Shown here: positions 10,797 through 29,459 of the stretch, one piece after another | Layout: each line of letters starts with the position of its first letter | Numbering within the stretch: the stretch's first letter is position 1 | Origin: Mugil cephalus | Lineage: Eukaryota > Chordata > Actinopteri > Mugiliformes > Mugilidae | Length of the DNA stretch: 64,000 nt | Direction: 5' to 3' | Assembly (NCBI RefSeq): GCF_022458985.1 | Contig: NC_061789.1 | Span: 13,114,357-13,178,356 of the forward strand | Notes under the pieces: model-generated | What the model saw: the letters and a program-made list of their open reading frames with translations, nothing else | Told to the model about the DNA's origin: nothing | Databases searched by the model: none | Program-made: the position numbers and the translations under genes

Positions 10797-13700
10797 ATGG
10801 AGGAGAGCAAGCTCATCTTCAGTTTGGACGGCCATGTCGAGGGTCCATCTGTGGTCTTTTCTAAAGATCGACCACAAACCAAAGAGAGTGGGTCTGACCT
10901 CGGTTTGGGGATGAATCTGGACCTAAGCCATGGCTATCGCTCCCAGCCTCCCTTCCTACCGCACTCCCCCTCTTCCCCAGGCTCTTTAGCTGACCTGTCA
11001 GCCTCATCAGCAGGCCGTCTTGTCTCCAGTAGCCTTGTCAAATCCTCGTCCACAGAGTTGGAGCCAAGAGAGGGTAGCTCACTAAAAGGCAAACCTCTCC
11101 TCAGTCTCGTCAAGTCCCTGAGCACGGAGATCTCCCGCCGGGTTGAGCCAGAGGTCAATCTCTCCAAGTCTGACTCCAAGCTGCATTTGCATCCCTGGAA
11201 GCAGATTACACATCCAAAGATCCCAGAGTCTAGGCCTGAAGCAGGAGGATTTAATGAGAATGATGATTGGGTTTTACCCCCATCCATTTCTTCCGCTGAA
11301 CCTCGGGGCAGTACACTGATTGCTGAGCTGGAAGACACACGGAGGAAGTTCTCGGAGGCAATGCAGGAGCCACTGAGCATGCTGAGTAAGATCATGGGGG
11401 ATGAAAGCTCTGGAAGTCCCAAGCAGGGCAGAGACTCACCAGCCTACCAAGGCAGCTGTGGAAGAGACGGGAGCAATGAAGACTCAGATGTTAAATGCCG
11501 AAGGAGAACGGACGATGAGCGCAGAGGTGTATGTGACACTCCTCTCAGAAGATTTCAAAAAGACTCATTAACGAAACCATCCGTCTCACCCGAACGGCAC
11601 ATCCACAGCAGTGACAGCCATCTTGAAATCTGCACCTATGGGGATATAATTCAGGTGGTGGAGCTCCAGAACGGATACAGAGGGGCACGTCATAGAACTT
11701 TCCCCAAAGTCCCAGGTTCATCGCTGCCTCTTCACTGGCTCCTCCCTGTTGGCCTTCTAGCTTATGGGTTTTTTGTTCTGCCCCTGCCTCTCTACGTGGC
11801 CGGCCTGTCCATGGGGATTGCTTTTGGCTTTGTGCTGGGCTTGGTCGTAGTGTTCATGTTTGCCCCAAGACGTTCAACAGTGAGGCGCAGCGAGGGCTCT
11901 CATTGTAAATCCAGTCCCATGAACTTGGATCTGCTGGACGGAAAGCTGACCGATCTAGAAATCCTAGAGGTAATAAATCAGTACAAAGAGGCAGAAGGTG
12001 TAAAATTAAACGCGCTGACTTGGGCTCTGTGTGGTGCAGTGCTCATTTAAGTGTTCATTAAGAGAACAGAAGGGCAAGGTAGTAATTACTGAAGCAGCAT
12101 GTGTCATATATTTTATGCCAAGTCAGTGGCCTAGAAAACTAGATTTGACCTACCTGCAGAAATTTTCACCACAATGCAACATTTACTCTATGTTTTTGCA
12201 TGGATGACACATCTACTGCCACTCTGATCCATGCCATTCATGCAGGATCATTAGGGATGTTAGTGTTGATTGGACCCCCAGCCTCATCTGCTAAATATTG
12301 ACATGTTGTCATTATCTCCGTGGACATATTCTGCTGTTAGCACTTTTAGTCATGTCCAGAGCCATTGCTATGTCTGTACATCAGGGGTGGGTATTGGCAA
12401 GGACTTCAGGATACGATACTTGAGTCACGATACTATACGTTATTGCGATATTATGATATTGCAATATTCTACATAGTTCACTGAGAAATTTTAAGTGCAG
12501 CTTAAAATAAAAAATGTATATATGTACATCAGATGACAATGATAATTCATTTGACAAAGGATCCATTTCCAATTTATTGCACTTGTAGAGAAAAAGTGGT
12601 GGTGGAGGTGTGGAAGTTGTTCGCAATCGCTCCAAAACATGCCCTTTTCCTTTTCTTTTAAAATCGATATTAAGACATTCAAAATCAATATTGTACTGGA
12701 ATCACGATATATTTCCATATGTTTTTCCTGTATTGTACACTCTTTTGTCTCGTTCAGTATGCAGAGAAACCACTGCAGCCGCACCCATTTGCTTTCTGTT
12801 TTCCCCGTTTTGGCTACATGGAAATGAGCTTCAAGCTCCAGTGTTTGCATTGCAGGATGAGAGATCAAAACAACAATAGCCGTGTAATGGAAAAAAACAT
12901 TGGTTGGGGCTAAATGGATTGGTTTCAAGGGAATCGCTGCATGAAAAACTGCCCTCGGGCACTTCAGGTTCAGGATCAAGGGGAGGGTTATTTTGATAAT
13001 AGGTTTCTGAAAGCACTTTGCGGCAGTTCAGCCAAGAGACAATCGCAACAAGCACAATGTTAGCAAGATCAAATGAGGTAAAGTTTAGGAAGACAGAGGA
13101 GCTACTGACAATAGACTGGTGGCTATTTAGACACAAACAGTGTTAAATGATACAGATGAATTCTGTCACGGCTCATGTTTCCCCACCTACTGAGCTGTAT
13201 TGTCTCTGTTTGCACCACTCACTGTTGAGTGCACGAGCAGACTTTTTGCTAGACTGACATATTTTATTTGTGGATATTAATTAACACTTAGATATTAACA
13301 CTATACATCAAATACACCAAAATACAGACTCGCTACAGCTGTCAACCTAGCTTAATTCTAACAGGAAATGTAAAATGTTTGGGACTGTCTGTGTTGCTAC
13401 ATTGCTACATGCAATAATTTTATGGATTGGATTAAATAGTTTTCTGTTTTTCCAGGGTTGGATGAATGAGACCTATGGCTACAACCCAGAGACTTTCCAC
13501 CCCTCTCTCACACACTCTGTCTATGCCACGCTGGAAGGAAGCCGACTGCGGCTGGCATACCCACGTGCCAGCATCCCCCGGTGGGCTTCTTTCAATGAGA
13601 CGCCTCACGAGGCTGTGTTTTTGTATACACGCACTTACCAGTTGGCCAACTGTAAGGTCAGTTTGTGAAAAAAAAAATGTCATTTGTTTTTTTTTTTTCA

Positions 13701-16700
13701 AGGCAGTAGGCATGTCCCTGCTAAAGTAAAAGAAAGCCACCTGAACCCTTTCCTCTCATCTCTCTGCACCCAGTTTGTCATCTAACACGGAGGTAGCAGG
13801 CCAGTAGGGTTACGGCTGAAGTGATGATGCACTGAATAAACTTGACCCCACCACCGTCCCAGTGGTACTCGGTGGCAGGCTACAGTAACTTATGCCTATG
13901 AGCTTCCTAACAAATCTAACACACTATATGGACAAATGGTGTAGCAAAATGACTTGACTTGACAAATATATGAACAGTGGAGCACTAGAAGCCCTCTATG
14001 CAGTATTCAGACCAGAGTGAGTTGTCTTTGGTACAGACTGTCACCTTTATCCACCCAGGTATCTTTGGTGCCTCCCGGTTTGGCACGTAAGAGGGTGTGG
14101 AACAAGAAGTACCCCATCTGCATCACTCTAGCCGAGGGGGAGGTAGGGGATGAGAGCCTGGTCGAAGGGCAGGATGAAGAAGAAAGGGCAGAGAACATTG
14201 TGATCCCAGACCAACAGTTTCCTGTCACCCTCTATCTGTTTGGGCGCACTGGAAGAGATAAGGAGGAATGGTTCCAGCGCTTCCTGTCAGCTTCCAGGGC
14301 TGAAGCCCAGAGCAGTGTGAGCAGTGACGAGAACACAGGTATGTGTTCAGCTGGGCGAAATACGGTTTGTAGACTGGAAACATGCAACTCTTAACAGGAC
14401 ACGTTGATGCTCAGAATACATTCAATGTCCAATTTGACTTTCGGAAACATTGTGCTCCTGGATTTCATCTGTTACACAGAATCACTGGGTTGTGGAGAGG
14501 CTATGAAGGAAAGCACAGAGGAGCCGTCTGACTGTCCAATGAAAACAAGAATGCTCTTGGACTACAGCACCTACATGACTCAACTGATTGGCTCCCAAAG
14601 TAGCGATCCCACCCCCACCTCCTGCCACGCTGACAAGGAAAGCCCCACAACTTGCAAGAAGGTCAGTGAGCAAACCTATTATTTAGTTTTTGATACACCT
14701 TTAATAATCAAATTCTCTTCTCTGATTTCATTTAGAGCATCCCTTTCCATGAAAAACATATATATCACAATGCTTTTTCAGCTTTATTCATCCTCTGCAT
14801 GCTTAGCATTAGCTCCATTGTTTTGCTCTGCGGTCAGATCACACTTGTCCAGGATTCTAGCTCAGCTAAACACATCCTTGCTGACTAGAGCAAATGTCAG
14901 TGTTCAGAAATATTAGATTTCAATTTACTGGAAGACTATTAATAGCAGCTGACTGGTGCAGCTTCTAATTTTGGCTTCGGATCGGCAACCCATGTAGTGG
15001 CAAACTGCCAAGGTGTTTAAAAGTGAAAAATGAACTCACAGTCAGGGAAAGTTTGGGTTGGTAACATCTGCAAAATGCCAGCGTGCTCCCCAAAGATAAT
15101 ACCTTTGTTATTCCCTGTAGGCTGAAGAGCATGGTTCTGGATGCCAGGTTGGATCTGAATCTCCAGGTATTGAGACAGAGGAAAGCTATCTGGAGGGTCA
15201 GCCCACCTGGGTGAACTCCCTTCTGGGCAGGATCTTCTGGGACTTTCTGCAGGAGAAGTACTGGGCCGATCAGGTGGCACACAAGATCCAGAAAAAACTC
15301 AGCAAGATCAAGGTGAGCGTGGAAGAGAATACATATGGAGGGATTTAGTGGTTTCGATAAATATAATCTTTAATGTTACCCACAAAACAGTAGCTAGTCA
15401 AAACATATAGTGGTACTATACTGAAGTCCCGATAATTATTATTAATAATGGTCTTTAAATGGATCATTAACGGTGCCACAATGACTAATGACGTGGCTGA
15501 TTTAGGAGCTCTGCAAACTGTGTGTGAGGATGGAACCTGATCAACTCTGCTTTGTTGCTCCTTTTTATATGTGTGTAGACTTGTTTTTGTCCTTGTGGGC
15601 AGTTTTTGAGGGATAAAACGTGTTAAGACTTAGGTTTAGAGTAAAGGTTACAATTAGGTTAGGGTTAGGCACTTAGTTGAGATGGTAGATGGTAGCTGAG
15701 GGGAAGAAGCTATGTAATGCATTATATCAGTGGAAGGTCCTCACAAAGATAGAGACACGTGTATGTGTGGGCTTGAGAGTGCTGATAATGCATTCTCTCA
15801 GCTCACTAGGAGGTGGGTGGGTGTGGAGCTGATGGCACCAAAGTATCCTATTACTCATTTCCTGTGCTCCACTTTGACACAGACCACTCTTTTCTACTTT
15901 CTTTCTTCCACCTGCACGCATTCTCATACAGTGGAGGTTTCCCAGCTCACTCACTTCAGAGTAATTAAATACCTCCGTGGGTCCATCCAGTTTACACAGA
16001 TTTAATTTGAAGGCTTTTATTGGCAACGTGAATGCACTGATAACAGGCTCTGTTTGTCTTATTGTAGTTGCCGTACTTCATGAATGAACTGACGCTGGCT
16101 GATCTGGACATGGGCACCTGCTTTCCCCAGGTCCTCAGCACATCCAAACCTACACTGGACTCTAGAGGTATACGTCTGTTTGTGTAATTGTATTTGCACT
16201 CACTGGCCACCTCATTAGTGCCAGGTTGGACCCCAGTTTGTCTTCATGTCTACATTAATTCTTTGTGGTATAAACTGAACAAGGTGGTAAACATTCCTTT
16301 CAGAGTTTGGTCCATGTTGACAGGATAGTGTCACGTGGTTGCTGCAGATTTATCGGCTATCCACTGTGTGAATCTATCTGTTCCACCACATCCCAAAGGA
16401 GCTCTATTGGATTGAGATCTGGTGACTGTGGAGGCCTTTTGCATCCAGTGGCTTTGTGACATGACTAATTATCCTGCAGGAAGTATCCACCAGTGATTGG
16501 ATACACTGTGGTCATAAAGGTATAGACATAGTGACCAACAATACTTTGCTAGGCTCTGGCATTTAAATGATCCTCACTTGGCCCCGTGGTGTGCCGAGAA
16601 AATATCGCTCCACCAGCACCATAAATACAATTCATCATTTCATTTATGCTAATGTTGAGCCCACCATCCGAATGTCACAGCAGAAAACGAAACCCGTCAG

Positions 16701-19599
16701 ACAAGACAGTGTTTTTCTAATCTTCTTATGTCCAATTTTGGTGAGCTCTTACAAACTGTAGCCTCCATTTCTGGTTCTTAGCCGGCAGAGTGGCACTCGG
16801 CGTGGAATTCTGCTGCTGCAGCTCATGTTTTTCAAGGTTCAACAAATTGTGTGTTCACTTCGGAGAGACTATCCTTCTTCTGTCATCTCAAACGAGGCTG
16901 ATCATTCTCCTCTGACGTCCTTGGAGAAAGCATGAACAGATATTTCTTTCACTTTGTCAGACCATTCTCTATTAACCCCAGAGATGGTTGTGTGTGAAAA
17001 TGCCACTAGGTCAGCCGTTACTGAAAAACTCTAATAAGCTCATCTGGCACCAATAACCATGGCACAATAAGATGTGATTGTGTATGTCTGTATATTGCAT
17101 TGATCAAGTACCTTTCTCTACTGCTTAATTTAAGGAGTAGTCACAGCTGAGCATTAGCCAACAACCAGATAACTCTCTCTGTCCCATGTCTGCAGTCAGT
17201 TCATTTGATTCATTACAATCATGCCGTGCTTGACCTAGAAGCTTTTCATTGTCTGCTAATGAAGCGCTTAGCAATCCTCTTAGCCCTGACTAACCCTAAC
17301 CAACCATAAGAAGCCAAAGCTATCCTATCCGGATCTTAAGTCCACAGCACTGTGCCAGATTGGATCAAGAAGTGATGTTTCTTCCATTTCCACATCACGT
17401 CAAACCAAACTCCCTCCGTCCCTTTCTTCTCCAAGGCTTGTGGCTGGAGCTGGAGATGATGTATACAGGCTGCCTTCAGATGACCCTGCAGACCAAGATG
17501 AATCTGTGTAAACTGGGTAAAGAGGAAGAGGACGAGGCTCACAGCATTTCAGAGGCCGAGCAAGCAGGGTGAGGCCCAACTCACTCACATATTACTCACT
17601 GGTTAAAAAGAGAGGGTTGTGACAAAGGTGAACACTCGGAAATTTGTTTTCAAAGCTCGTGAGTTTGCAGTAATAACCGCAACCTGTGTGTTTTTCAGTT
17701 CCAAGCCAAGGCTGTGCGTACTGGCTGATAGTGATGAAGAGTCATCCAGTGCAGGATCATCTGATGAAGAGGACATACCCCCATCTGAGCCACAGGGGTC
17801 ACTGGCAGAGAAGAGCACAGCAGTAGGAGCTGAAGGGTAAATTCACAACGTTCGTGTTTTCTACTGCAGAGATGAAGGGATGTGGGCAGGATCACTTAAT
17901 CAGGCAGCAACAGGCAGACAAACAGGAACCATGAGGGGAAAAGGCAGAACTTATGGTTGGAAAAAGATGACTAAAATGGTTTACGGGAAGCAGACAGAGC
18001 AAATGAGTCGGAGACAGGCACGGTCAGTATCGGGAAGTCGGGCAGAAGAGTGCTGGAAAGACTTTGCAAGCATTGCACAGAACAATCTGTCCAGGGAGCG
18101 AGTGCGGAACTGGTGAATATACGCTGGCCTGATTACAGAGGATGAGGAGCAGCTGTGTGCACAGGTGAGCGGAGTTGACTGATGAGGTGGGAGTAGCTGG
18201 CAGGCTTAGTGATCCAGCGGTAGGGTAAATGGAAAAATACTGAGAGCGACGTTGGGCCACATGCTCCTTCCTTTTTTCATGTAAATTAACAGTAAGCGGA
18301 CAAAACCGTCCAAGTCCATGTCCATGTCCAAAAACTGCTATAAAAACTGATTAATATTTTTTACAAAAAAATTACAGTCTCTACACAACTACCACAAATA
18401 CCATAAGTTTGAGGAATTTTAACCCTGTAAATGCCAGTTTGATTACTAATTTGATTAAGTAACTCTTGTTTTTACAGAAAAAAAAAAAAACTTGAAAAAT
18501 TATCTATTTTCCATAAAACTAATGTTGGGTGACTGGGGCATTTTTCATATCAGTCTTGGCTATGACCAAGATTACCTAAAATATTGACTTTAGTTTATTA
18601 TTAGTTTTTGTGTAGCATCAGATTTATTGTATTGTGTCATAGCTGAGACATTAAAAAAAATAGTTATAATGGAAGTCAATGGGACATTTTTGTCCGCTAA
18701 GGTTACAAGAGGGTAGTCTTTTTTTTTCAGTGTTGACCTATTAGAATTCATTTGTTTTGAATTTCAAAATTTGTATAGAGATAGACTTTGTTACAAAAAA
18801 CTGTGCCATGTGCACAGCCTAAAATCATCCAAAAATGTCCCTAAGGTTGCCTGAGGGTTAAGATAAAAAATTGTATCACATGCTGCTTTGTTCTTACTCT
18901 CCATAGGCACACCGGAGGCAGCACAGGTAGGAAAATACTGAGATTTGTGGACAAGATAGCAAAGTCGAAATACTTCCAGAAGGCCACAGAGAACGAGTAC
19001 ATCAGGAAGAAGATAGCTGAGGTCTCCAACACGCCCCTGATGCTCAGCGTTGAAGTCCTGGAGCTGTCTGGAACCCTGGCCATCAACATCCCTCCTCCCC
19101 CAACCGACAGGATATGGTGACGACATTCGCTTGGTGTTTCATTTTCATATCACAATATCTGGGATTTCAGAGAAAACAGTACAGTTTTTTTCCCCCTCCT
19201 GTCACAGGTATAGTTTCAGGTCGCCTCCCAGGTTGGATCTTCACGTGCGTCCTATGCTCGGCGAGAGGGAGGTCACCTTCACCCACGTCACTGAATGGAT
19301 CGAGAGAAAGCTGCAGTGCGAGTTTCAGGTCGGCCCCGTCATTGCATTCGATTTTTCCTAATAGCACGGAGATGATGCAGACTTTCTGGCAGTGTGGATG
19401 TATCATATGGCTGTAACATTTTCTGTATCTTTCCAGTAACCTTTTAAATGTGGCGTTATTGTCCTTTTCCTATCAACAGAAAGTGTTTGTCATGCCCAAC
19501 ATGGATGATCTGTATCTGCCCCTGATGACATCCGGCCTGGACAGTCCGCCTGCATCCCACCAGTCCTCCATGGAGTCTCACGATTACCTCTCCGAGTAG
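10797..19599 (+). CDS. tex2: Testis-expressed protein 2-like, SMP-domain ER lipid-transfer protein
   Basis: TEX2 is an ER membrane protein with a lipid-carrying SMP (TULIP) domain acting at membrane contacts. Eleven coding exons keep frame: 10797-11969, 13456-13656, 14059-14338, 14480-14661, 15121-15312, 16068-16167, 17436-17568, 17699-17836, 18907-19116, 19208-19328 and 19480-19599, giving about 949 residues. The first donor could instead be at 11999, adding ten residues. Residues 1-310 are Ser-rich and probably disordered. Two hydrophobic segments at about 313-355 (HWLLPVGLLAYGFF..., ...GFVLGLVVVFMF) form the membrane anchor. A conserved block starts at GWMNETYGYNPETFHPSLTH. The SMP domain runs from about 640 (WVNSLLGRIFWDFLQEKYW) to 910, with an acidic insert (SDEESSSAGSSDEED). 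The acceptor at 10651-10658 implies an upstream noncoding exon. Poly(A) candidates are at 20058 and 20128. Confidence 0.92.
12384..12760. repeat. Dispersed repeat with GATA/ATCG-rich body (hAT-like?)
   Basis: The segment starts GGGGTGGGTATTGGCAAGGA and is followed by repeated ACGATA/GATATT motifs, ending near ATCACGATATATT. It resembles non-autonomous fish elements whose bodies are rich in CGATA words, such as the one at 59871-60716. It lies in tex2 intron 1. Boundaries are approximate. Confidence 0.45.
16196..17072 (-). mobile_element. Degenerate Tc1/mariner-like transposon
   Basis: A nearly full-length but decayed copy lies antisense in tex2 intron 6. The left end is CACTGGCCACCTCATTAG. 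The block CCACATCCCAAAGGAGCTCT, then TTGGATTGAGATCTGGTGA, is the reverse complement of the transposase SPDLNPIEH region. The CAGAGATGGTTGTGTGTGAAAA block near the right side corresponds to the N-terminal helix-turn-helix region. Many stops and small deletions make it inactive. It is the same family as 1-206, 26041-26425 and 37480-37750. Confidence 0.85.
18285..18860. repeat. Probable non-autonomous DNA element
   Basis: The ends carry related inverted words: AGTAAGCGGACAAAACCGTCC near 18290 and GGGACATTTTTGTCCGCTAAGG near 18680. TCCATGTCCATGTCC is tandem-like. A later copy of CCCTAAGGTTGCCTGAGGG lies near 18838. It is in tex2 intron 8. Family and exact ends are uncertain. Confidence 0.35.
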
Positions 19600-20250
19600 T
19601 TCCCCTTGATGTCACACATGAGATTACGCTGATGTAAAAATATCAGCTGCACTGCTATTCTAATGAATCTCAAAAGGATTCTGCGGCTGCTGCAGCAGGG
19701 TACCTGATTGGCGTCCAGCTTGCGTTTCTGCTTTGTAACTGGTGCGGGACAGATTTTCTCTGAGGCCACACTGAGCTGACATCAAAACTGTGAGAATGGT
19801 GATGCGGCGCCCCCTACTAGGCAGTTTATAACAACATTTCCGCTGAAATGGAGGCAAGGCTTTTAAGAAGTCTGGATGTCTTAAATGCACAAAAGAGACA
19901 CTCTTTGGGGAAAAAAATGCTCTTTGAACAAACTATCCATCCATTCATTTTGTAATCTGCAAGGTTGAAGAAATCAGAAATTGAACGAAATGGAGATGGG
20001 GAACTGATGAGTACTGTGGTGCATGTTATTTCTGGGCAGTGTTCATATCCTAGTGGACAATAAACACCTGTTTGATGGTTTAAACCCGTGTTACCTGTTG
20101 AGCTCCAAATACATATGTGCATAATGCAATAAAACACACACATATATGGCTATGGCAACTGAATATCACTTAGTGTGCACAAAATAACTAAACATTTTTA
20201 TTTGAAACTTAGATTTATTATTTTAGAAGATTTTGTTATCGTCCATTCTT

Positions 20251-23934
<3,684 letters not shown>

Positions 23935-25425
23935 GTCTGCGCACTATCCAGGCGAGAGATAGAAAGAGAGAGGAAGCACTGCTGTCGTGAGGGTCATGCA
24001 TAAGATGATACATAGAGTGGAGTAAGGGCTCTAATTTGGTGGTTGGCCCAGTTGAGGAGACGTATTTGCTTTCAAACAAGGCAGCCCGTGCCAAGTCCCA
24101 GGAAGAGAAGATAGGAGGAGGAGGGAAGAGGGTAAAGTCAGAGGTAGTTGGGGGGGGGCTCAGCGGAAAGGAACCGTGCAACCAAGAAAGGAGAAAGAGA
24201 GGAAGAAGGTGGCGTAATCTTTATTTGGTGTAATCTTTTTTTCATAGTTTAGAAAGCAACTAGTAGCCCACACAGAGTCCACCTCGTGTTCATGTATTTC
24301 TGTCTGTTGGGTTTGAGAATGTACAAGTTGCTGTAAGTATATCTGTGTGGGCCACCCATGAAGTTCCTGTACAGTGTGTATTTCCACACACATTTCACAC
24401 ACATCCGGCTACGAATAAAGTTGCCAAAAACAAAAAGTATATCCCGACCACAATCGAATCCCACGCCGATTTTATTTTATTTCAACAAGTATTAATATCA
24501 GTACATTAACAACAGGTGGCCACACAACACTCACTCAAACCTGAGATAATAAAACGATACTCGTTCACCAATGACAAAGCTCCGCTGAAAGGTTGTCCTG
24601 CTGCCTCTAGCTCATAGCATCTTTAAACACTCCTTCCCCTCAGGACATTATGTGTTTCAGTTCCAGACAATCAAAAAAAAAACAAAAAACAAACTAACTG
24701 TTTTGACCCCAGATCCATTTCATGAATTGGACGGGGTCATGCACTAATGTGAAATGCCTTGTGTGAGCACTTTTTAAGCATATAACTTTATGTTTATAGT
24801 TTTGTTGTGTTTTCTGTTTGCAACGAGAAGGACATTTTTCAGTTTTCTTGTGCACGTACAATGATAATAAAGATATTCTATTCTATGTCCTATTGTACAA
24901 GATCCTACCAGTGTATTCAAACTCTGAAATAAGTGTCGGTCTGTTAGTCACATAGACTACAATTTATGGCTAGACACAGTTATCCATATTAAAAAATGCA
25001 AAAATAAGCATTTGCAAATACTTTTACACTTTAAATGGTCTTCATATTTTTTAAAATGCTGAAGGACAAATAAATTCTTACTGACTAGGCACCAGTGCCT
25101 CTCACTTGTTTTAACCAGCCCTACAGCACCACCTACAGTATTAAAATGGTGCAGTTCAACTATGACCTTTAGCTTCCGACCTCGTTGTTTAAAAAAAATA
25201 TACCGCATTCAGTTCATTTTAAGTTTCCAGTAATGTGCACGATTTGCATTTAACAATACTTTTAATATGCGGTACAGCTATCCAAATAACATTTAAACAT
25301 TTAGTTTGTGACCTCTAATTCGCCATTGTGCCGTGTCTTCTGCGCATGCGCGCCCTCCAAAGGCGAGCTCTCGAGGTCGAGTTGTGGGATTTCTCTGGTG
25401 CAGGATACAGAAAAAAGGAGGCGAA
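23935..25425. other. Intergenic region rpl3l / ndufb10 (divergent starts)
   Basis: The two genes face away from each other across about 1.5 kb, so this holds both promoters. The 25320-25425 end next to ndufb10 is GC-richer and contains GCGCATGCGCGC, an NRF1-like palindrome that suits a nuclear mitochondrial gene. Near 24780-24890, a TGTGCACGTACAATGATAATAAAG tail followed by ATTCTATTCT-type sequence looks like the end of a dispersed fish repeat. No gene is seen. Confidence 0.45.
25342..25353. promoter_or_regulatory. NRF1-like site upstream of ndufb10
   Basis: The sequence TGCGCATGCGCG around 25341-25352 matches the GCGCATGCGC consensus bound by NRF1 (nuclear respiratory factor 1). It lies about 75 bases 5' of the ndufb10 start codon. 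NRF1 commonly drives genes for respiratory-chain subunits. Binding is inferred from the motif only. Confidence 0.55.
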
Positions 25426-27177
25426 ATGCCTGAAGACTACAATAAAGGAGCCTACCCCGAGCCTCCTCAGCAGACTCCGGTCATAGAAAAACAAACGGCG
25501 GTGCCCAACCCTTTAGAAATTGTGACTAAAGTCTTCTATTACGCCGTGGACCTGCCTGTCACCACCTTTAGAGGTAACTGAAGCTAACTCGGCTAACAGC
25601 ATAGCATATCAACACCGCTAGAAAGACGCGCTATGTGCATAGACAGTTGCCTCATTTAAGGCTATGCCCTTGCTTAAATTGAAAATATGTTTTAAAAAAA
25701 AGTGTCAATAATGGTCAGAATAAGCTATGAAGCTGAAGGATATATGTTATAGATGTTATCCCATGGATCGCGCATTATTTGCAGGCTAGCTTAACATGGC
25801 CTTGATGTACTTTTTGCACTGTGTCTATGTCTCCATCTTCATCCAGACACTTTTGAAAGCATTCGGGCTAAAAATAGGCCGGTCTACTATCACCAGAGGT
25901 TCCGCCGTGTCCCGGACCTGACTGAGTGCCAGGAGGGCGATTACGTCTGCTACTATGAGGCGGAGATGCAGTGGAGGAGAGACTTGTAAGTAAAGCAGAT
26001 ACGAGTTTCATTCATTCCCGTTGTTAGTCCAGCAGATGCCCTCACCGGCCAGTTCATTAGGTACACCCGGCTTATTGCACCACCCTGTGTCTCGATCTGG
26101 CGTAATTATTTGTGACAGATGCAAGAAGGTGCTGGATTACTTAAGTGAGCTCGGTCTGTTTTGACTTGAGAGCATCATGCGGTTGTGCATCCATCATGTA
26201 AATCTGGGTGGATCCATGCTTTTGTGTTGTTTATTCAAACATCTGACCCAAACACTTGAATGTTGCATATGTCATCAGACCAGGCAAAAATCAGACTGGT
26301 GTCTGATTTTGGTGGTCGAGCTTTCTTTTTTATTTTGTTGGCCACCACAGGCCGTCTTCTCCAAGGCTTGACATGTTGTGCGTTCATAGATGCTCTTCTG
26401 CTTTCCATGATTTGAGTGTTTATTTCTGTGCTTTAGTCTTAGCAGTCTGCTGCTCACTGGGTATTGTATTGTCTTTTCAGACTCTCCAAACTAAGTGGAT
26501 TTGCATAAAAATCCCAGCAGGCAACGGCAACTTTTTAGGGTCAAGGATTTGGGAAAGACAACCAGACATGGGTGAAATGTTTTAGATGACCATGTAGTTT
26601 TTAGTCTTACTAGTGTCCTTAAGAAAGAGACTCTTGCTGGCTTGAGGGAAGATGTTGTTCTTGCAGCCTCTCTGCAGAAAGGGAATCTTTTTGAAAGTAA
26701 CAGGAGTATTGACCCGTGTCGTGGTTTTTGTTACTCTTCAGTAAAGTGGATCAGGAGATTGTGAAGGTGATCCAGGAGCGTATGAAGGCCTGCTACCAAA
26801 GAGAAGGGGCCAGCGCAGAGCAGAACTGTGCCTATGAACTCAAGCAGTTCAACGATGTGACCAGGAGCTACCAGTTGCGCTGTAAGTAGTTTTTTTTTTT
26901 TTATTAAAGTCTTTAAGCACCGCCCCTCCATTGATGAACCACATCGGTGTCACTAATGTTTTGGTGGGATCTGCAAATGGGAAACCATTGTGCTGAAATA
27001 ATATACAAAACTTGCCAAGCAAAAGCTTTTAAAATGTACCTGCATTTGTTTTTAAATTATATTTTCTGTTTGCTTCATTTGTTTCCAGATGGGGACCTGG
27101 GAGCTTACGCCAGTGGGAGAAAATGTTTAATGAAGCAAAAAGAGCGAATGATTGCAGCTCAGGCCCAGAGTGCTTAA
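25426..27177 (+). CDS. ndufb10: NADH:ubiquinone oxidoreductase subunit B10
   Basis: This is an accessory subunit of mitochondrial complex I, on the intermembrane-space side of the membrane arm. Four coding exons: 25426-25573, 25847-25985, 26742-26881 and 27089-27177, in frame, 171 residues (human 172). The start [16 protein letters not shown] follows GAA at -3. Family features include [53 protein letters not shown] and [27 protein letters not shown], with the conserved cysteines (TEC, YVC, KAC, QNC) that form intramolecular disulfides in this family. It has no cleavable presequence, as expected. AATAAA is at 27206-27211. It converges with rps2; the two stops are about 350 bases apart. Intron 2 contains Tc1-like remains. 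Confidence 0.96.
26041..26425 (-). mobile_element. Tc1/mariner-like transposon fragment
   Basis: The left end CACCGGCCAGTTCATTAGGTACACC is typical of the family seen at 16196-17072. Further on are TGGATCCATGCTTTTGTGTTG, CATCAGACCAGGCAAAAATC and GACATGTTGTGCGTTCATAGATGC, which match internal transposase blocks in antisense. It is heavily deleted and lies in ndufb10 intron 2. Confidence 0.75.
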
Positions 27178-27525
27178 AAAGTTCCGTCTTCTGTAATAAT
27201 TGTAAAATAAAGTTTATGGTACATGACGTTTCGTCAGTGTGTGAATGCTCCACCACAGAAAAAATTTTACAAGTTGAACTACAAACTACATCTGACATGC
27301 AGACTGTTGAACTCTTCCATTTATAACGAATGCTCAAGATTTAGTGCAGTTTTCACTGATGTACTCAAGAAATTGTTAGTGTCTTTTAGTCACATGCCAA
27401 GTGGATTACAATGGCACATCTTCAGACATTTGAGGCACACTTTTCATGATTCAACAAATGTAATAAGACAATACACATAGGTGGTGTTCCAGAATGTTTA
27501 TTCAACAATTCTCTGTACAAAAAGT

Positions 27526-29398
<1,873 letters not shown>

Positions 29399-29459
29399 TT
29401 GCTGCAAAGCAAGAATGAGAATGAGATACAGTCAAAATTCAGTCGCTAAATAAACAACA

